Below, piece after piece: positions 53,256 through 61,506 of a DNA stretch of 64,000 nt (its first letter is position 1; every line of letters begins with the position of its first letter). The DNA is from Muribaculaceae bacterium (GTDB taxonomy: Bacteria > Bacteroidota > Bacteroidia > Bacteroidales > Muribaculaceae): contig JAMPGA010000001.1 of assembly GCA_023664185.1 (NCBI GenBank), positions 653,940-717,939 of the forward strand, written 5' to 3'. A model generated the notes under the pieces. The model was given only the letters and a program-made list of their open reading frames with translations, did no database searches and was not told the origin of the DNA. A program made the translations under genes and the position numbers.

Positions 53256-55190
53256 ATGTCAATAATTCATAATGTTAAGGGCTATTTCATGAAGCGCTTC
53301 CTCAACACGGGGGCGGTTTTCTTCATGGATATAATTGGCTCTTTGGTGGCCACCATGTCGGTGCTCGTATTGGTGAGCATCCTGGTGCCCGACTTTGAGT
53401 TGGGTCAGGAAAACACCTTGCTGTGGATGGGGCTGTCGTTTGTGGCATCGGTATTGTCGTTCAGGCTCTACCGTGTGTATCGTGCCATAATCCGTTACAG
53501 CACTCTACGCGAGATTGGCCGCCTGAGCATAGCCGTTTTGGGGAAAGAGATGTTCCTGTTCATACTGATGGGCTTCATCTCGCCTATGGGGTTCACATGC
53601 CACCTGCTGGCCAGTATGGTGTTTATCGACTTTTTTATCACAGTCGGGGCTCTGATGCTGATAAGGGTGCTTATGGTGGTGCTCTACGACCGTGTTAAGT
53701 CGGATATCGTGCCCTACAGCCAGATAAAGCGAGTGCTGGTCTATGGCACCAACGACAAAGCCGTGTCGATGGTGTCGAGACTGCGCCATTCGCCCCACTA
53801 TAAGGTGTGCGGGTTCATCATTTACGGTCAAAACCGAGTGGGTCATCAGCTGTCCGGACTGAAGGTGAACTACTTCGAAACACCGAGCAATCTTAAGATC
53901 ATTGCCGCTACGGAGGCCATCGAGGGCATACTCTTCCCCTATGTGGCCGATGCACGCCTTGAGCAGGATCGTCTGATAAAATACTGCCAGGAAGCTAACC
54001 TGCGCACATATATCATGCCCGGTGTCGACGAGATGACCGAGGGCAAGCAGCTCAACAATTATATACGCAAGATAAAGATTGAAGACTTGCTGGGACGTCC
54101 GGAGATAAAGATTTCGATGGACGAGATCATAGCCAACTTCAGTAACAAGGTGGTGATGGTGACAGGCGCCGCCGGCTCTATAGGTTCGGAGCTATGCCGC
54201 CAGCTGGCCACCTTCGGTGTGAAGAAGCTTATTCTCTACGATAACGCCGAAACTCCGCTCCACAATATCAGACTTGAGCTCGAGGACCGCTTCCCGCAGC
54301 TCGACTTTGTGCCTGTGATAGGAGATGTGCGCTCCATACCTCGTCTCGACTTCGTGTTCCGCGAATATCGCCCCCAGGTGGTGTTTCACGCAGCGGCCTA
54401 CAAGCATGTGCCCCTCATGGAGGAGAATCCCTGTGAGGCCGTGCGAGTCAATGTGACAGGTTCACGCCAGGTGGCCGACAAATGTGTGGAATACGGTGTG
54501 GAGAAGATGGTGATGGTGTCGACCGACAAAGCCGTCAACCCCACCAATATTATGGGCTGCACCAAGCGCCTGGCAGAGATATATGTGCAGTCGCTCGGGT
54601 TGGCCATAGAGCGTGGCGAAATAGAGGGCAGGACCTCGTTTGTCACCACCCGTTTCGGCAATGTGCTGGGCTCCAATGGCTCTGTGATACCCCGTTTCCG
54701 CGAGCAGATAGAACATGGTGGTCCCATCACTGTGACTCACCCCGACATAAACCGTTTCTTCATGACAATCCCCGAGGCCTGCCGCCTGGTGATGGAGGCA
54801 GCCACCTTCTCTACCGGAACACAGATTTTTGTGTTCGATATGGGAGAGTCGGTCAAGATTGTTACTCTGGCCGAGCGCATGATACACCTGGCCGGACTCG
54901 AGGTGGGGCGCGACATAAAGATAGAGTTTACAGGACTGCGTCCCGGCGAAAAGCTGTATGAGGAGGTGCTCGCCACCAAGGAAAACACCATTCCCACCGC
55001 CCATGCCCGCATTTATGTGGCCAAAGCGCGCGAGTATCCCTACGAAAGTGCTCGCGATGTGGCCACCCGCCTCACCAAATTGGCCGTATCGGTAACGACT
55101 ACCGAGATGGTGAGACTGATGAAAAATACTGTCCCGGAGTTCAAGAGCAAGAACTCGGAATATGAGAAATTAGACTGTCCAACCCACTGA
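53256..55190 (+). CDS. CapD/FlaA1-type nucleotide-sugar 4,6-dehydratase
   Basis: 644 residues. Four N-terminal membrane helices (about 15-150), a CoA-binding-like Rossmann domain (about 150-270), then an SDR domain with [18 protein letters not shown] (NAD-binding) and the SMK-type catalytic segment [15 protein letters not shown] in place of the YxxxK form. Such proteins (WbpM, CapD) convert UDP-GlcNAc to the 4-keto-6-deoxy sugar for surface polysaccharides. A second ATG at 53289 is an alternative start. First gene of the run capD-rmlABDC, 8 bases before rmlA. Confidence 0.9.
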   Translation: MSIIHNVKGYFMKRFLNTGAVFFMDIIGSLVATMSVLVLVSILVPDFELGQENTLLWMGLSFVASVLSFRLYRVYRAIIRYSTLREIGRLSIAVLGKEMFLFILMGFISPMGFTCHLLASMVFIDFFITVGALMLIRVLMVVLYDRVKSDIVPYSQIKRVLVYGTNDKAVSMVSRLRHSPHYKVCGFIIYGQNRVGHQLSGLKVNYFETPSNLKIIAATEAIEGILFPYVADARLEQDRLIKYCQEANLRTYIMPGVDEMTEGKQLNNYIRKIKIEDLLGRPEIKISMDEIIANFSNKVVMVTGAAGSIGSELCRQLATFGVKKLILYDNAETPLHNIRLELEDRFPQLDFVPVIGDVRSIPRLDFVFREYRPQVVFHAAAYKHVPLMEENPCEAVRVNVTGSRQVADKCVEYGVEKMVMVSTDKAVNPTNIMGCTKRLAEIYVQSLGLAIERGEIEGRTSFVTTRFGNVLGSNGSVIPRFREQIEHGGPITVTHPDINRFFMTIPEACRLVMEAATFSTGTQIFVFDMGESVKIVTLAERMIHLAGLEVGRDIKIEFTGLRPGEKLYEEVLATKENTIPTAHARIYVAKAREYPYESARDVATRLTKLAVSVTTTEMVRLMKNTVPEFKSKNSEYEKLDCPTH

Positions 55191-55198
55191 ATAAACTC

Positions 55199-56089
55199 AT
55201 GAAAGGAATCGTCCTGGCCGGAGGTAGTGGCACCAGATTGTATCCTATCACCAAGGCTGTGAGCAAGCAGTTGCTCCCGGTCTACGATAAGCCCATGATC
55301 TATTATCCCATCTCCACTCTGATGATGGCGGGGATAAGAGATATACTCATCATCTCCACTCCGCGAGATCTGCCCCTGTTTCGCCATCTGCTTGGCGATG
55401 GCAGCGACTATGGGGTGAGGTTTGAATATGTGGAGCAACCATCGCCCGACGGACTGGCCCAGGCTTTTATACTCGGAGCAGATTTCATAGGCAAGGACGC
55501 AGTTTGCATGGTGCTTGGCGACAATATCTTTCATGGGAGCCATTTCCTGACGAAGCTCCACACGGCTATCTATGATGCCGAGGAGCAGAATACAGCCACT
55601 GTATTCGGCTATCAAGTCAAGGATCCAGAGCGCTATGGTGTGGCTGAGTTTGACGCCGAGGGACGCTGCATATCCATAGAGGAGAAGCCGCGTCATCCCA
55701 AGTCAAACTATGCTGTGGTGGGTCTGTATTTCTATCCCAACTCAGTGGTGGAGAAAGCCCGCAGCATCAGGCCCTCGGCACGTGGCGAGCTGGAGATTAC
55801 TACACTAAACCAGCTGTATCTTGAGGAGGGCAGTCTGAAAATACAGCTACTCGACCGCGGCTTTGCATGGCTCGACACGGGCACCCACGACTCGCTCACC
55901 GAAGCGTCGGCCTACATAGAAGCCATAGAGAAGCGCCAGGGCGTAAAGGTGGCCTCGCTCGAGGAGATAGCCTATCGCAGCGGATGGATTGATGCCGAGA
56001 CTCTGCGGCGCATAGCCGCGCCCATGGCGGCAAACCAGTATGGACAATATCTGCTGGAAGTGATAGAAGAGGGTAAAGTAAAACTTTGA
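55199..56089 (+). CDS. rmlA: Glucose-1-phosphate thymidylyltransferase
   Basis: 296 residues. First step of dTDP-L-rhamnose synthesis (dTTP plus glucose-1-phosphate). [19 protein letters not shown] is the nucleotide-binding loop, [16 protein letters not shown] the sugar-binding segment, VLGDNIFHG the metal-binding part and [14 protein letters not shown] the C-terminal signature. Ends 9 bases before rmlB. Confidence 0.97.
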   Translation: MKGIVLAGGSGTRLYPITKAVSKQLLPVYDKPMIYYPISTLMMAGIRDILIISTPRDLPLFRHLLGDGSDYGVRFEYVEQPSPDGLAQAFILGADFIGKDAVCMVLGDNIFHGSHFLTKLHTAIYDAEEQNTATVFGYQVKDPERYGVAEFDAEGRCISIEEKPRHPKSNYAVVGLYFYPNSVVEKARSIRPSARGELEITTLNQLYLEEGSLKIQLLDRGFAWLDTGTHDSLTEASAYIEAIEKRQGVKVASLEEIAYRSGWIDAETLRRIAAPMAANQYGQYLLEVIEEGKVKL

Positions 56090-56098
56090 GACACAGAT

Positions 56099-57232
56099 AT
56101 GAAACGCAATATTCTCATAACCGGAGGCGCTGGTTTCATCGGGTCGCATGTGGTGAGACTGTTTGTCAACCGCTATCCCGACTACACCATCGTCAATCTC
56201 GATAAACTCACCTATGCCGGCAATCTCGAAAACCTTAAGGATCTGGAGAATGCCCCGAACTATAGGTTTGTGAAAGCCGATATTGCCGATATTGAGAGTA
56301 TGCGCTCCATCATGCACCGGTATGAGATAGACGGTGTGATACATCTGGCGGCCGAGAGCCATGTGGACCGTTCGATTAAGAACCCCTTCACCTTTGCTCG
56401 CACCAATGTGATGGGCACCTTGGCTCTACTGCAGGCGGCCATGGAATACTGGACATCGCGCCCCGAAGGGTTTGAAGGGAAACTTTTCTACCACATTTCC
56501 ACCGACGAGGTCTACGGAGCTCTCAAGCTCACCCACCCCGAGGGTGTGGCGGCTCCGTTCAGCACACGCGCCTCGGCCGGAGGACATGAGGCATATGGCA
56601 CCGAATTCTTTGTGGAGACCTCACGCTATGAACCTCACTCACCTTACAGTGCCTCGAAGGCTTCGAGCGACCATTTCGTCAGAGCCTATCACGACACCTA
56701 CGGCATGCCCACACTCGTCACCAATTGCTCGAACAATTACGGTCCCTATCAGTTTCCCGAAAAGCTGATACCGCTGTTTATAAACAATATACGCCACGGC
56801 AAGCCACTCCCAGTATACGGCAAAGGGGAAAACGTGAGAGACTGGCTTTATGTAGAAGACCATGCTCGGGCCATCGACCTGATATTTCACCGCGGCAAGC
56901 CGGGAGAGACATATAATATAGGTGGTTTCAACGAGTGGAAAAACATCGATCTGATAAAGGTATTGATACGCACCGTCGACCGCATGCTCGGCAAACCCGA
57001 GGGCAGTTCCGATAAGCTGATCACCTATGTCACTGACCGCCCAGGCCATGACAGCCGCTATGCGATAGACTCGCGCAAACTCCAGGCCGAGCTCGGCTGG
57101 GAGCCCTCACTGCAGTTTGAGGAGGGGATAGAGAAAACCGTGCGCTGGTATCTTGACAACGAGCAGTGGCTCAACAATGTGACCAGCGGAGACTATATGC
57201 GATATTACGACTCCATGTATGGCGACAGATGA
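56099..57232 (+). CDS. rmlB: dTDP-glucose 4,6-dehydratase
   Basis: 377 residues. Extended SDR: ILITGGAGFIGSHVV (NAD-binding), STDEVYG with the active-site Thr-Asp-Glu, YSASKASSDHF containing the Tyr-x3-Lys pair, and NNYGPYQFPEKLIPL. Second step of the rhamnose pathway. Slightly longer than the usual 350-360 residues because of an extra stretch near 145-185. Confidence 0.97.
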   Translation: MKRNILITGGAGFIGSHVVRLFVNRYPDYTIVNLDKLTYAGNLENLKDLENAPNYRFVKADIADIESMRSIMHRYEIDGVIHLAAESHVDRSIKNPFTFARTNVMGTLALLQAAMEYWTSRPEGFEGKLFYHISTDEVYGALKLTHPEGVAAPFSTRASAGGHEAYGTEFFVETSRYEPHSPYSASKASSDHFVRAYHDTYGMPTLVTNCSNNYGPYQFPEKLIPLFINNIRHGKPLPVYGKGENVRDWLYVEDHARAIDLIFHRGKPGETYNIGGFNEWKNIDLIKVLIRTVDRMLGKPEGSSDKLITYVTDRPGHDSRYAIDSRKLQAELGWEPSLQFEEGIEKTVRWYLDNEQWLNNVTSGDYMRYYDSMYGDR

Positions 57233-57242
57233 CAGAACCCCC

Positions 57243-58157
57243 ATGCCAATTAATGTGCTCGTGACCGGTGCATGCGGCCAGTTGGGCAACGAGCTCCGCA
57301 TAGCGTCAAGCACCTCCGCGGACTGCTATTTTTTTACCGATGTTGCAGCCGGCCCAGACACGCTACCTCTCGACATCACCGACCGCACTGCCGTGAGGGA
57401 ATTCGTGGAGCGCAACGACGTGGATGTCATCATCAACTGTGCCGCATGGACCAACGTAGACACCTGCGAAACAGACCCAACTCTGGCCGCTTTGGCTGAG
57501 AAACTCAACGCACTCGGCCCGTCGATACTGGCCGAAGTTATGGCTGAAAGGGATGGGACACTTATCCATATCTCCACCGACTATGTGTATGGCCATGAGC
57601 AATATAACACCCCTTGCACTCCCGACATGAAGGGGACTCCGGCCGGTGTGTATGGCCTGACCAAACTGCATGGCGAGGAGCGCATCAAGGCGTCGGGATG
57701 CAGGTATCTGATAATGCGCACTTCATGGCTCTACAGTGAGTATGGCCGAAACTTCTGCAAAACGATGCTCAGCCTCACCTCAACGCGCCCGAGCCTCAAG
57801 GTGGTCTACGATCAGTGTGGCACACCCACCTATGCCCTCGACCTGGCCGAGGCGCTGGTGAAGATAGTGTCAGACAGGAAATATCTCACTCACCCCGGCA
57901 TCTACAACTACTCGAACGAAGGTGTGACCTCGTGGTTTGACTTCGCCTGCATGATAGCCCGAATAGCCGGGCATGTCGACTGTGACATTCAGCCGTGTCG
58001 CAGCTCGGAATACCCATCGCCGGTGGAACGCCCGGCTTACTCCGTGCTCGACAAGGAACGCACGCGCCGCATATTGGGCGTAGAGACACCCTACTGGGTA
58101 GATTCGCTGGAGAAGTGCATCATGAACATCAAACAGAACATCAATGAATATAATTGA
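57243..58157 (+). CDS. rmlD: dTDP-4-dehydrorhamnose reductase
   Basis: 304 residues from MPINVLVTGACGQLGNEL; the upstream in-frame ATG at 57219 overlaps rmlB and is less likely. NADPH-binding GACGQLG, STDYVYG, the Tyr-x3-Lys equivalent YGLTKLHGE, and MRTSWLYSEYG. Last step giving dTDP-L-rhamnose. Overlaps rmlC by 14 bases; the order A-B-D-C places the epimerase last. Confidence 0.95.
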   Translation: MPINVLVTGACGQLGNELRIASSTSADCYFFTDVAAGPDTLPLDITDRTAVREFVERNDVDVIINCAAWTNVDTCETDPTLAALAEKLNALGPSILAEVMAERDGTLIHISTDYVYGHEQYNTPCTPDMKGTPAGVYGLTKLHGEERIKASGCRYLIMRTSWLYSEYGRNFCKTMLSLTSTRPSLKVVYDQCGTPTYALDLAEALVKIVSDRKYLTHPGIYNYSNEGVTSWFDFACMIARIAGHVDCDIQPCRSSEYPSPVERPAYSVLDKERTRRILGVETPYWVDSLEKCIMNIKQNINEYN

Positions 58158-58710
58158 AACTCCAATAAAGGGAGTCCTCATTGTTGAACCACGTATCTTC
58201 CGCGACGGGCGGGGATATTTTTTCGAGAGCTACTCTCAGCGCGATTTCAATGAGCAGGCATCGCCACTGGTGGGCTATGATGTAAGCTTTGTGCAGGACA
58301 ACGAGGCACTCTCGACCCGCGGAGTGGTGCGCGGTCTGCATTTCCAGTCTCCACCGTTTGCCCAGAGCAAGCTGGTGAGATGCGTGGAGGGTAGGGTGCT
58401 CGATGTAGCCGTGGATCTACGGAGCGGTTCGCCCACCTATGGGAAGCATCTGGCTGTAGAGCTTTCGGGCGAGAACCACCGGCAGCTGTTCATACCCCGC
58501 GGCTTTGCCCACGGCTATTCGGTGTTGTCTGAAAGAGCCCTGTTTCAATATAAGTGTGACGCCTTCTATGCGCCAGAGTCGGAGGGTGGCATCTCGGCAC
58601 TCGACCCTGCATTAGGTATAGACTGGGGGCTGCCGGAAAGCGAAATGATATTGTCTGAAAAGGATCAGCACCGTCTGACATTAGCCGATTTCGATACACC
58701 GTTTCTGTAA
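58144..58710 (+). CDS. rmlC: dTDP-4-dehydrorhamnose 3,5-epimerase
   Basis: 188 residues, cupin fold. VLIVEPRIFRDGRGYFFESYS, GVVRGLHFQ with the catalytic His, VAVDLRSGSPTYGKH and FIPRGFAHGYSVLSE are conserved. Completes the four-gene dTDP-L-rhamnose pathway. No glycosyltransferase follows in the window, so the acceptor polysaccharide is encoded elsewhere. Confidence 0.97.
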   Translation: MNIIETPIKGVLIVEPRIFRDGRGYFFESYSQRDFNEQASPLVGYDVSFVQDNEALSTRGVVRGLHFQSPPFAQSKLVRCVEGRVLDVAVDLRSGSPTYGKHLAVELSGENHRQLFIPRGFAHGYSVLSERALFQYKCDAFYAPESEGGISALDPALGIDWGLPESEMILSEKDQHRLTLADFDTPFL

Positions 58711-58789
58711 AAATAATCTACCGTCATAAACAATTTGGGGTGTGAGGGTTTTATATCAATATAATGACTAACCCTTATAAAGATTGTTT

Positions 58790-59803
58790 ATGAAACTTAA
58801 CAGACTGACATTCAACGCCCTTATGGCCGCAGCTCTGAGCACGGCCGCAGTGACCGCCGTGTCGTGCGGAGGCCGCCAAGACGCTGACCGCCAGGCAACA
58901 AGCCAAGATTCGACACAACATTCGGGCTCCGGACCGCAGCTGGGCACTCCCGGTGGGGGCCCCGTGATAGATAAGAGCGGCGACGCTCAGCTCCAGGAGA
59001 TGATAAAGACCTTGGTGCCCAAGTTTGAACAACTCATCTATACCGATCCCACTACTGGCAAGACCATGAAGTATAATCTCTTCTCGCCGGCAGGTGCCGA
59101 GAGCTCGAAGAAATATCCCATGGTGCTCTTTATGGCTGATGCGAGCACTCCGGGCAACGATTATGCTACACCGCTCACACAGGGCTACGGTGCCCTTGTT
59201 TGGGCCACTCAGGAGTGGCAGTCGCAGCATCCCTGCTATGTGCTGGTGCCTCAGTTTTCGGGAGTGGCCGTCAACGATGACTACAAGCATACTGATGAGG
59301 TCGACATAGTGGCCCGGATGGTGAGCAGCATCGCCTCGGACAAAAATGTTGACATCAACAGGATTTACACCACAGGCCAGTCGATGGGCGGTATGATATC
59401 CATGTATTTCAACGTGGCTTACCCTGACCTCTTTGCCGCATCGATCTTTGTTGACAGCCATTGGGACACCAAGACTTTCGACGCGCTGGCACGCCACAAG
59501 TTTGTCTATTTCATAGCCGGCGACAAGGGTAAGGCTTATGCCGACATCAAGCCCCTCGAAGAGGCTGCCGAGAAGGACGCCGTGCAATATACGTTTGCAT
59601 CGTGGAGCGCCAAACTTCCTGAAGCACGCCAGAGCGAGCTTGCCGGTGTGATGCTCGAGAAGGGCGCACCCATCAACATCTTCCAGTTTGAACCGGGCAC
59701 TGTACTCCCGGCCGACGGCAAAGGCAGCGAACACATGTATTCGTTCGACTACGCCTATCGCATCCCCTCAGTGAGGGAATGGCTCTTCAAGCAGAGTCGA
59801 TAG
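58790..59803 (+). CDS. Lipoprotein alpha/beta-hydrolase (esterase-like)
   Basis: 337 residues from ATG at 58790; lipobox TAVSC (Cys26). A Gln/Ser/Gly-rich linker follows, then an alpha/beta-hydrolase domain (about 85-335). The nucleophile elbow is TTGQSMGGM (G-x-S-x-G), with FVDSHWD and a terminal His in SEHMYSFDYAYRI as candidate acid/base positions. Most like the PHB-depolymerase/feruloyl-esterase group, so a secreted carbohydrate esterase is plausible. 80 bases after rmlC; may belong to the same transcript. Confidence 0.75.
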   Translation: MKLNRLTFNALMAAALSTAAVTAVSCGGRQDADRQATSQDSTQHSGSGPQLGTPGGGPVIDKSGDAQLQEMIKTLVPKFEQLIYTDPTTGKTMKYNLFSPAGAESSKKYPMVLFMADASTPGNDYATPLTQGYGALVWATQEWQSQHPCYVLVPQFSGVAVNDDYKHTDEVDIVARMVSSIASDKNVDINRIYTTGQSMGGMISMYFNVAYPDLFAASIFVDSHWDTKTFDALARHKFVYFIAGDKGKAYADIKPLEEAAEKDAVQYTFASWSAKLPEARQSELAGVMLEKGAPINIFQFEPGTVLPADGKGSEHMYSFDYAYRIPSVREWLFKQSR

Positions 59804-59823
59804 AGATCTAAAATGTAGATAAA

Positions 59824-59863
59824 AATTTAATCCGGTTTCGTAGACTTGCTACGAAACCGGATT
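59824..59863 (-). terminator. Terminator of the hmu operon
   Basis: 15-bp perfect stem (59829-59843 with 59849-59863), 5-base loop, then AAATTTTTATC on the minus strand, 20 bases after the hmuV stop. It may serve the convergent esterase gene too. Confidence 0.85.
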
Positions 59864-59882
59864 CATTATTACACTCATACTG

Positions 59883-60215
59883 TTACTCCGGCACGTAGAT
59901 TATGTCGCCGTTTTCGAGCTGGTAAGCTGTGCCTACGCGTTTGCCCTTGTTGGATGATGGATCGGAATCTTCCGAGGGGGTGTAGCGGTTTATTTTCTCC
60001 CCTTCCTTGGTTAAGATCTCCATATTGTCCTTGCCTGGATTTTTCACCATGGTGAAATCTTCCTGCGAGAACATTTCGGTCATGTTGTAGCGGCTGACGA
60101 GAGCCACCATAAGCGCCACGGCAAAGACCATAGCCACGTCGAAGAGATTGCTCACCACGCTCATGGGGTCGATCTCCTCGTTTCGGTGCAGAATTGAATG
60201 ACGTCGGCGTCTCAT
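59883..60215 (-). CDS. hmuV: HmuV-like DUF2149 protein
   Basis: 110 residues, the DUF2149 family: basic N-terminus MRRRRHSILHRNEEIDPMSVVSNLFD, one membrane helix (about 19-41), and a periplasmic tail ending GTAYQLENGDIIYVPE. Topology recalls ExbD/TolR. Last gene of the hmu operon, 2 bases after hmuU. In Porphyromonas gingivalis the order is hmuYRSTUV; the set here is S-T-U-V. Confidence 0.85.
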   Translation of the reverse strand: MRRRRHSILHRNEEIDPMSVVSNLFDVAMVFAVALMVALVSRYNMTEMFSQEDFTMVKNPGKDNMEILTKEGEKINRYTPSEDSDPSSNKGKRVGTAYQLENGDIIYVPE

Positions 60216-60217
60216 GG

Positions 60218-60817
60218 TCAGGAGTTTTTGGTATCAGTCAGGATATTGGCAATATACTCAAGGGCGGTGAGATCTTTCATGGCCCAGCGCTCCTTGGCCT
60301 GCTGGGTTAGGAAACCTATGGCGCTGACCACCAGACCCACTACCGTAGTGGCGAAAGCTACCTGCATGTTGTAGGCCATCGAAGATATATCGCCGGTGGC
60401 CAGACCCACGAGAGCCGGACCCATGGGGATAAGTGTGCCCATAAGTCCGAGTATGGGACCCATCTTGGTGAGCACCTTTGAGGTGGAGATGTTTTTGTCA
60501 GACTCAATCTCGAATTCCGACAACAGAAGGTCTATCTTGGCATCGTTGCCTTTGGCTGAAATGATTTTTTTAGCGTAAGACACTGCCAGGGAGCCTGACT
60601 TTTCGGGCAGAGATGCGGCAAACTCATTGATGGTGTCGGGGGTGAGGGTGTTGATCTTGCCATAGAGGCGCGCCGAGCTCTTGCGTTCCTGCATGTATTG
60701 TCCGAAGAATGTGCCTATCAGTATAATGGCACGTATGAAGAAGATGATGAGGAGAACAATCACCGGCACAAGCAGACCGGTAGAGATCCAGTAGAGAATG
60801 TTGGAGATGACGTTCAT
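60218..60817 (-). CDS. hmuU: HmuU-like MotA/TolQ/ExbB proton channel
   Basis: 199 residues with three membrane segments: about 12-38, 115-138 (GPILGLMGTLIPMGPALVGLA) and 150-175 (VAFATTVVGLVVSAIGFLTQ), the ExbB/TolQ pattern. Likely the proton-driven motor with HmuV for the membrane-bound heme-processing complex (inference from family). Starts within hmuT by a 4-base overlap. Confidence 0.88.
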   Translation of the reverse strand: MNVISNILYWISTGLLVPVIVLLIIFFIRAIILIGTFFGQYMQERKSSARLYGKINTLTPDTINEFAASLPEKSGSLAVSYAKKIISAKGNDAKIDLLLSEFEIESDKNISTSKVLTKMGPILGLMGTLIPMGPALVGLATGDISSMAYNMQVAFATTVVGLVVSAIGFLTQQAKERWAMKDLTALEYIANILTDTKNS

Positions 60818-61497
60818 TGTATTTTTGATGTTTTATATTTAAAGATAATGATCCCGGCTACTGTGCCGATGGCAAGTATGGCGAGCACTCCGATGAGGGC
60901 ATCCCACTCTACGCGGCCCGTACCGGCGGCTGCCGTTCGACCGTTGACAGTGGCTATAACGCCGAGTGCGGCGGTGAGCAGAGAGAGTAAAAATAGGAGT
61001 TCGAGGCGCAGGTCGGGCTCGGGGAGCAGATAGCGCAGACCCACGGCAAGGAGAGGGAGGAGAATGAATATCAGAGCAGCGACTGACCACCCCAAAACGG
61101 TGAAGTCAGTGCCCGGCATTGCGAAAATTACCTCAACCTGCAGGGCGAACAGAACCGGGAAAATCAGTATTCCTGGAAACCACAGAGCTACCGTGCGCCA
61201 CAGTGTCTCCTTTCGTGTAAGTCCGCCGGTGAGCATGCGGCCGGTGAGGATGCAAAATGCCATCTGCAGAGCCACATCGATTGTGAGAAGCACCGACGTG
61301 TCGAGCATAAGGTCGGGCTGAGAGAGCCACGAGGCTATCTGGGTCTTGGACTGGGATGTGGCATAGTCGATGGAGAGCACCGTGAAAGCCGCAGCCAGAG
61401 CGCATAGAGCCAGCGCGCCCAGGGGGCGATGGAAGGTCAACTTCAGCAGGAAGTTGACCACCACTGTCAGCATTATTATGAGAACAACTGTTTCCAT
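60814..61497 (-). CDS. hmuT: HmuT-like membrane protein
   Basis: 227 residues with seven hydrophobic segments and little else, the usual form of the inner-membrane protein between hmuS and hmuU. Identity rests mainly on position: 9 bases after hmuS, overlapping hmuU by 4 bases. Possible permease or scaffold for HmuS. Confidence 0.7.
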   Translation of the reverse strand: METVVLIIMLTVVVNFLLKLTFHRPLGALALCALAAAFTVLSIDYATSQSKTQIASWLSQPDLMLDTSVLLTIDVALQMAFCILTGRMLTGGLTRKETLWRTVALWFPGILIFPVLFALQVEVIFAMPGTDFTVLGWSVAALIFILLPLLAVGLRYLLPEPDLRLELLFLLSLLTAALGVIATVNGRTAAAGTGRVEWDALIGVLAILAIGTVAGIIIFKYKTSKIQ

Positions 61498-61506
61498 GCT
61501 GAAAAA

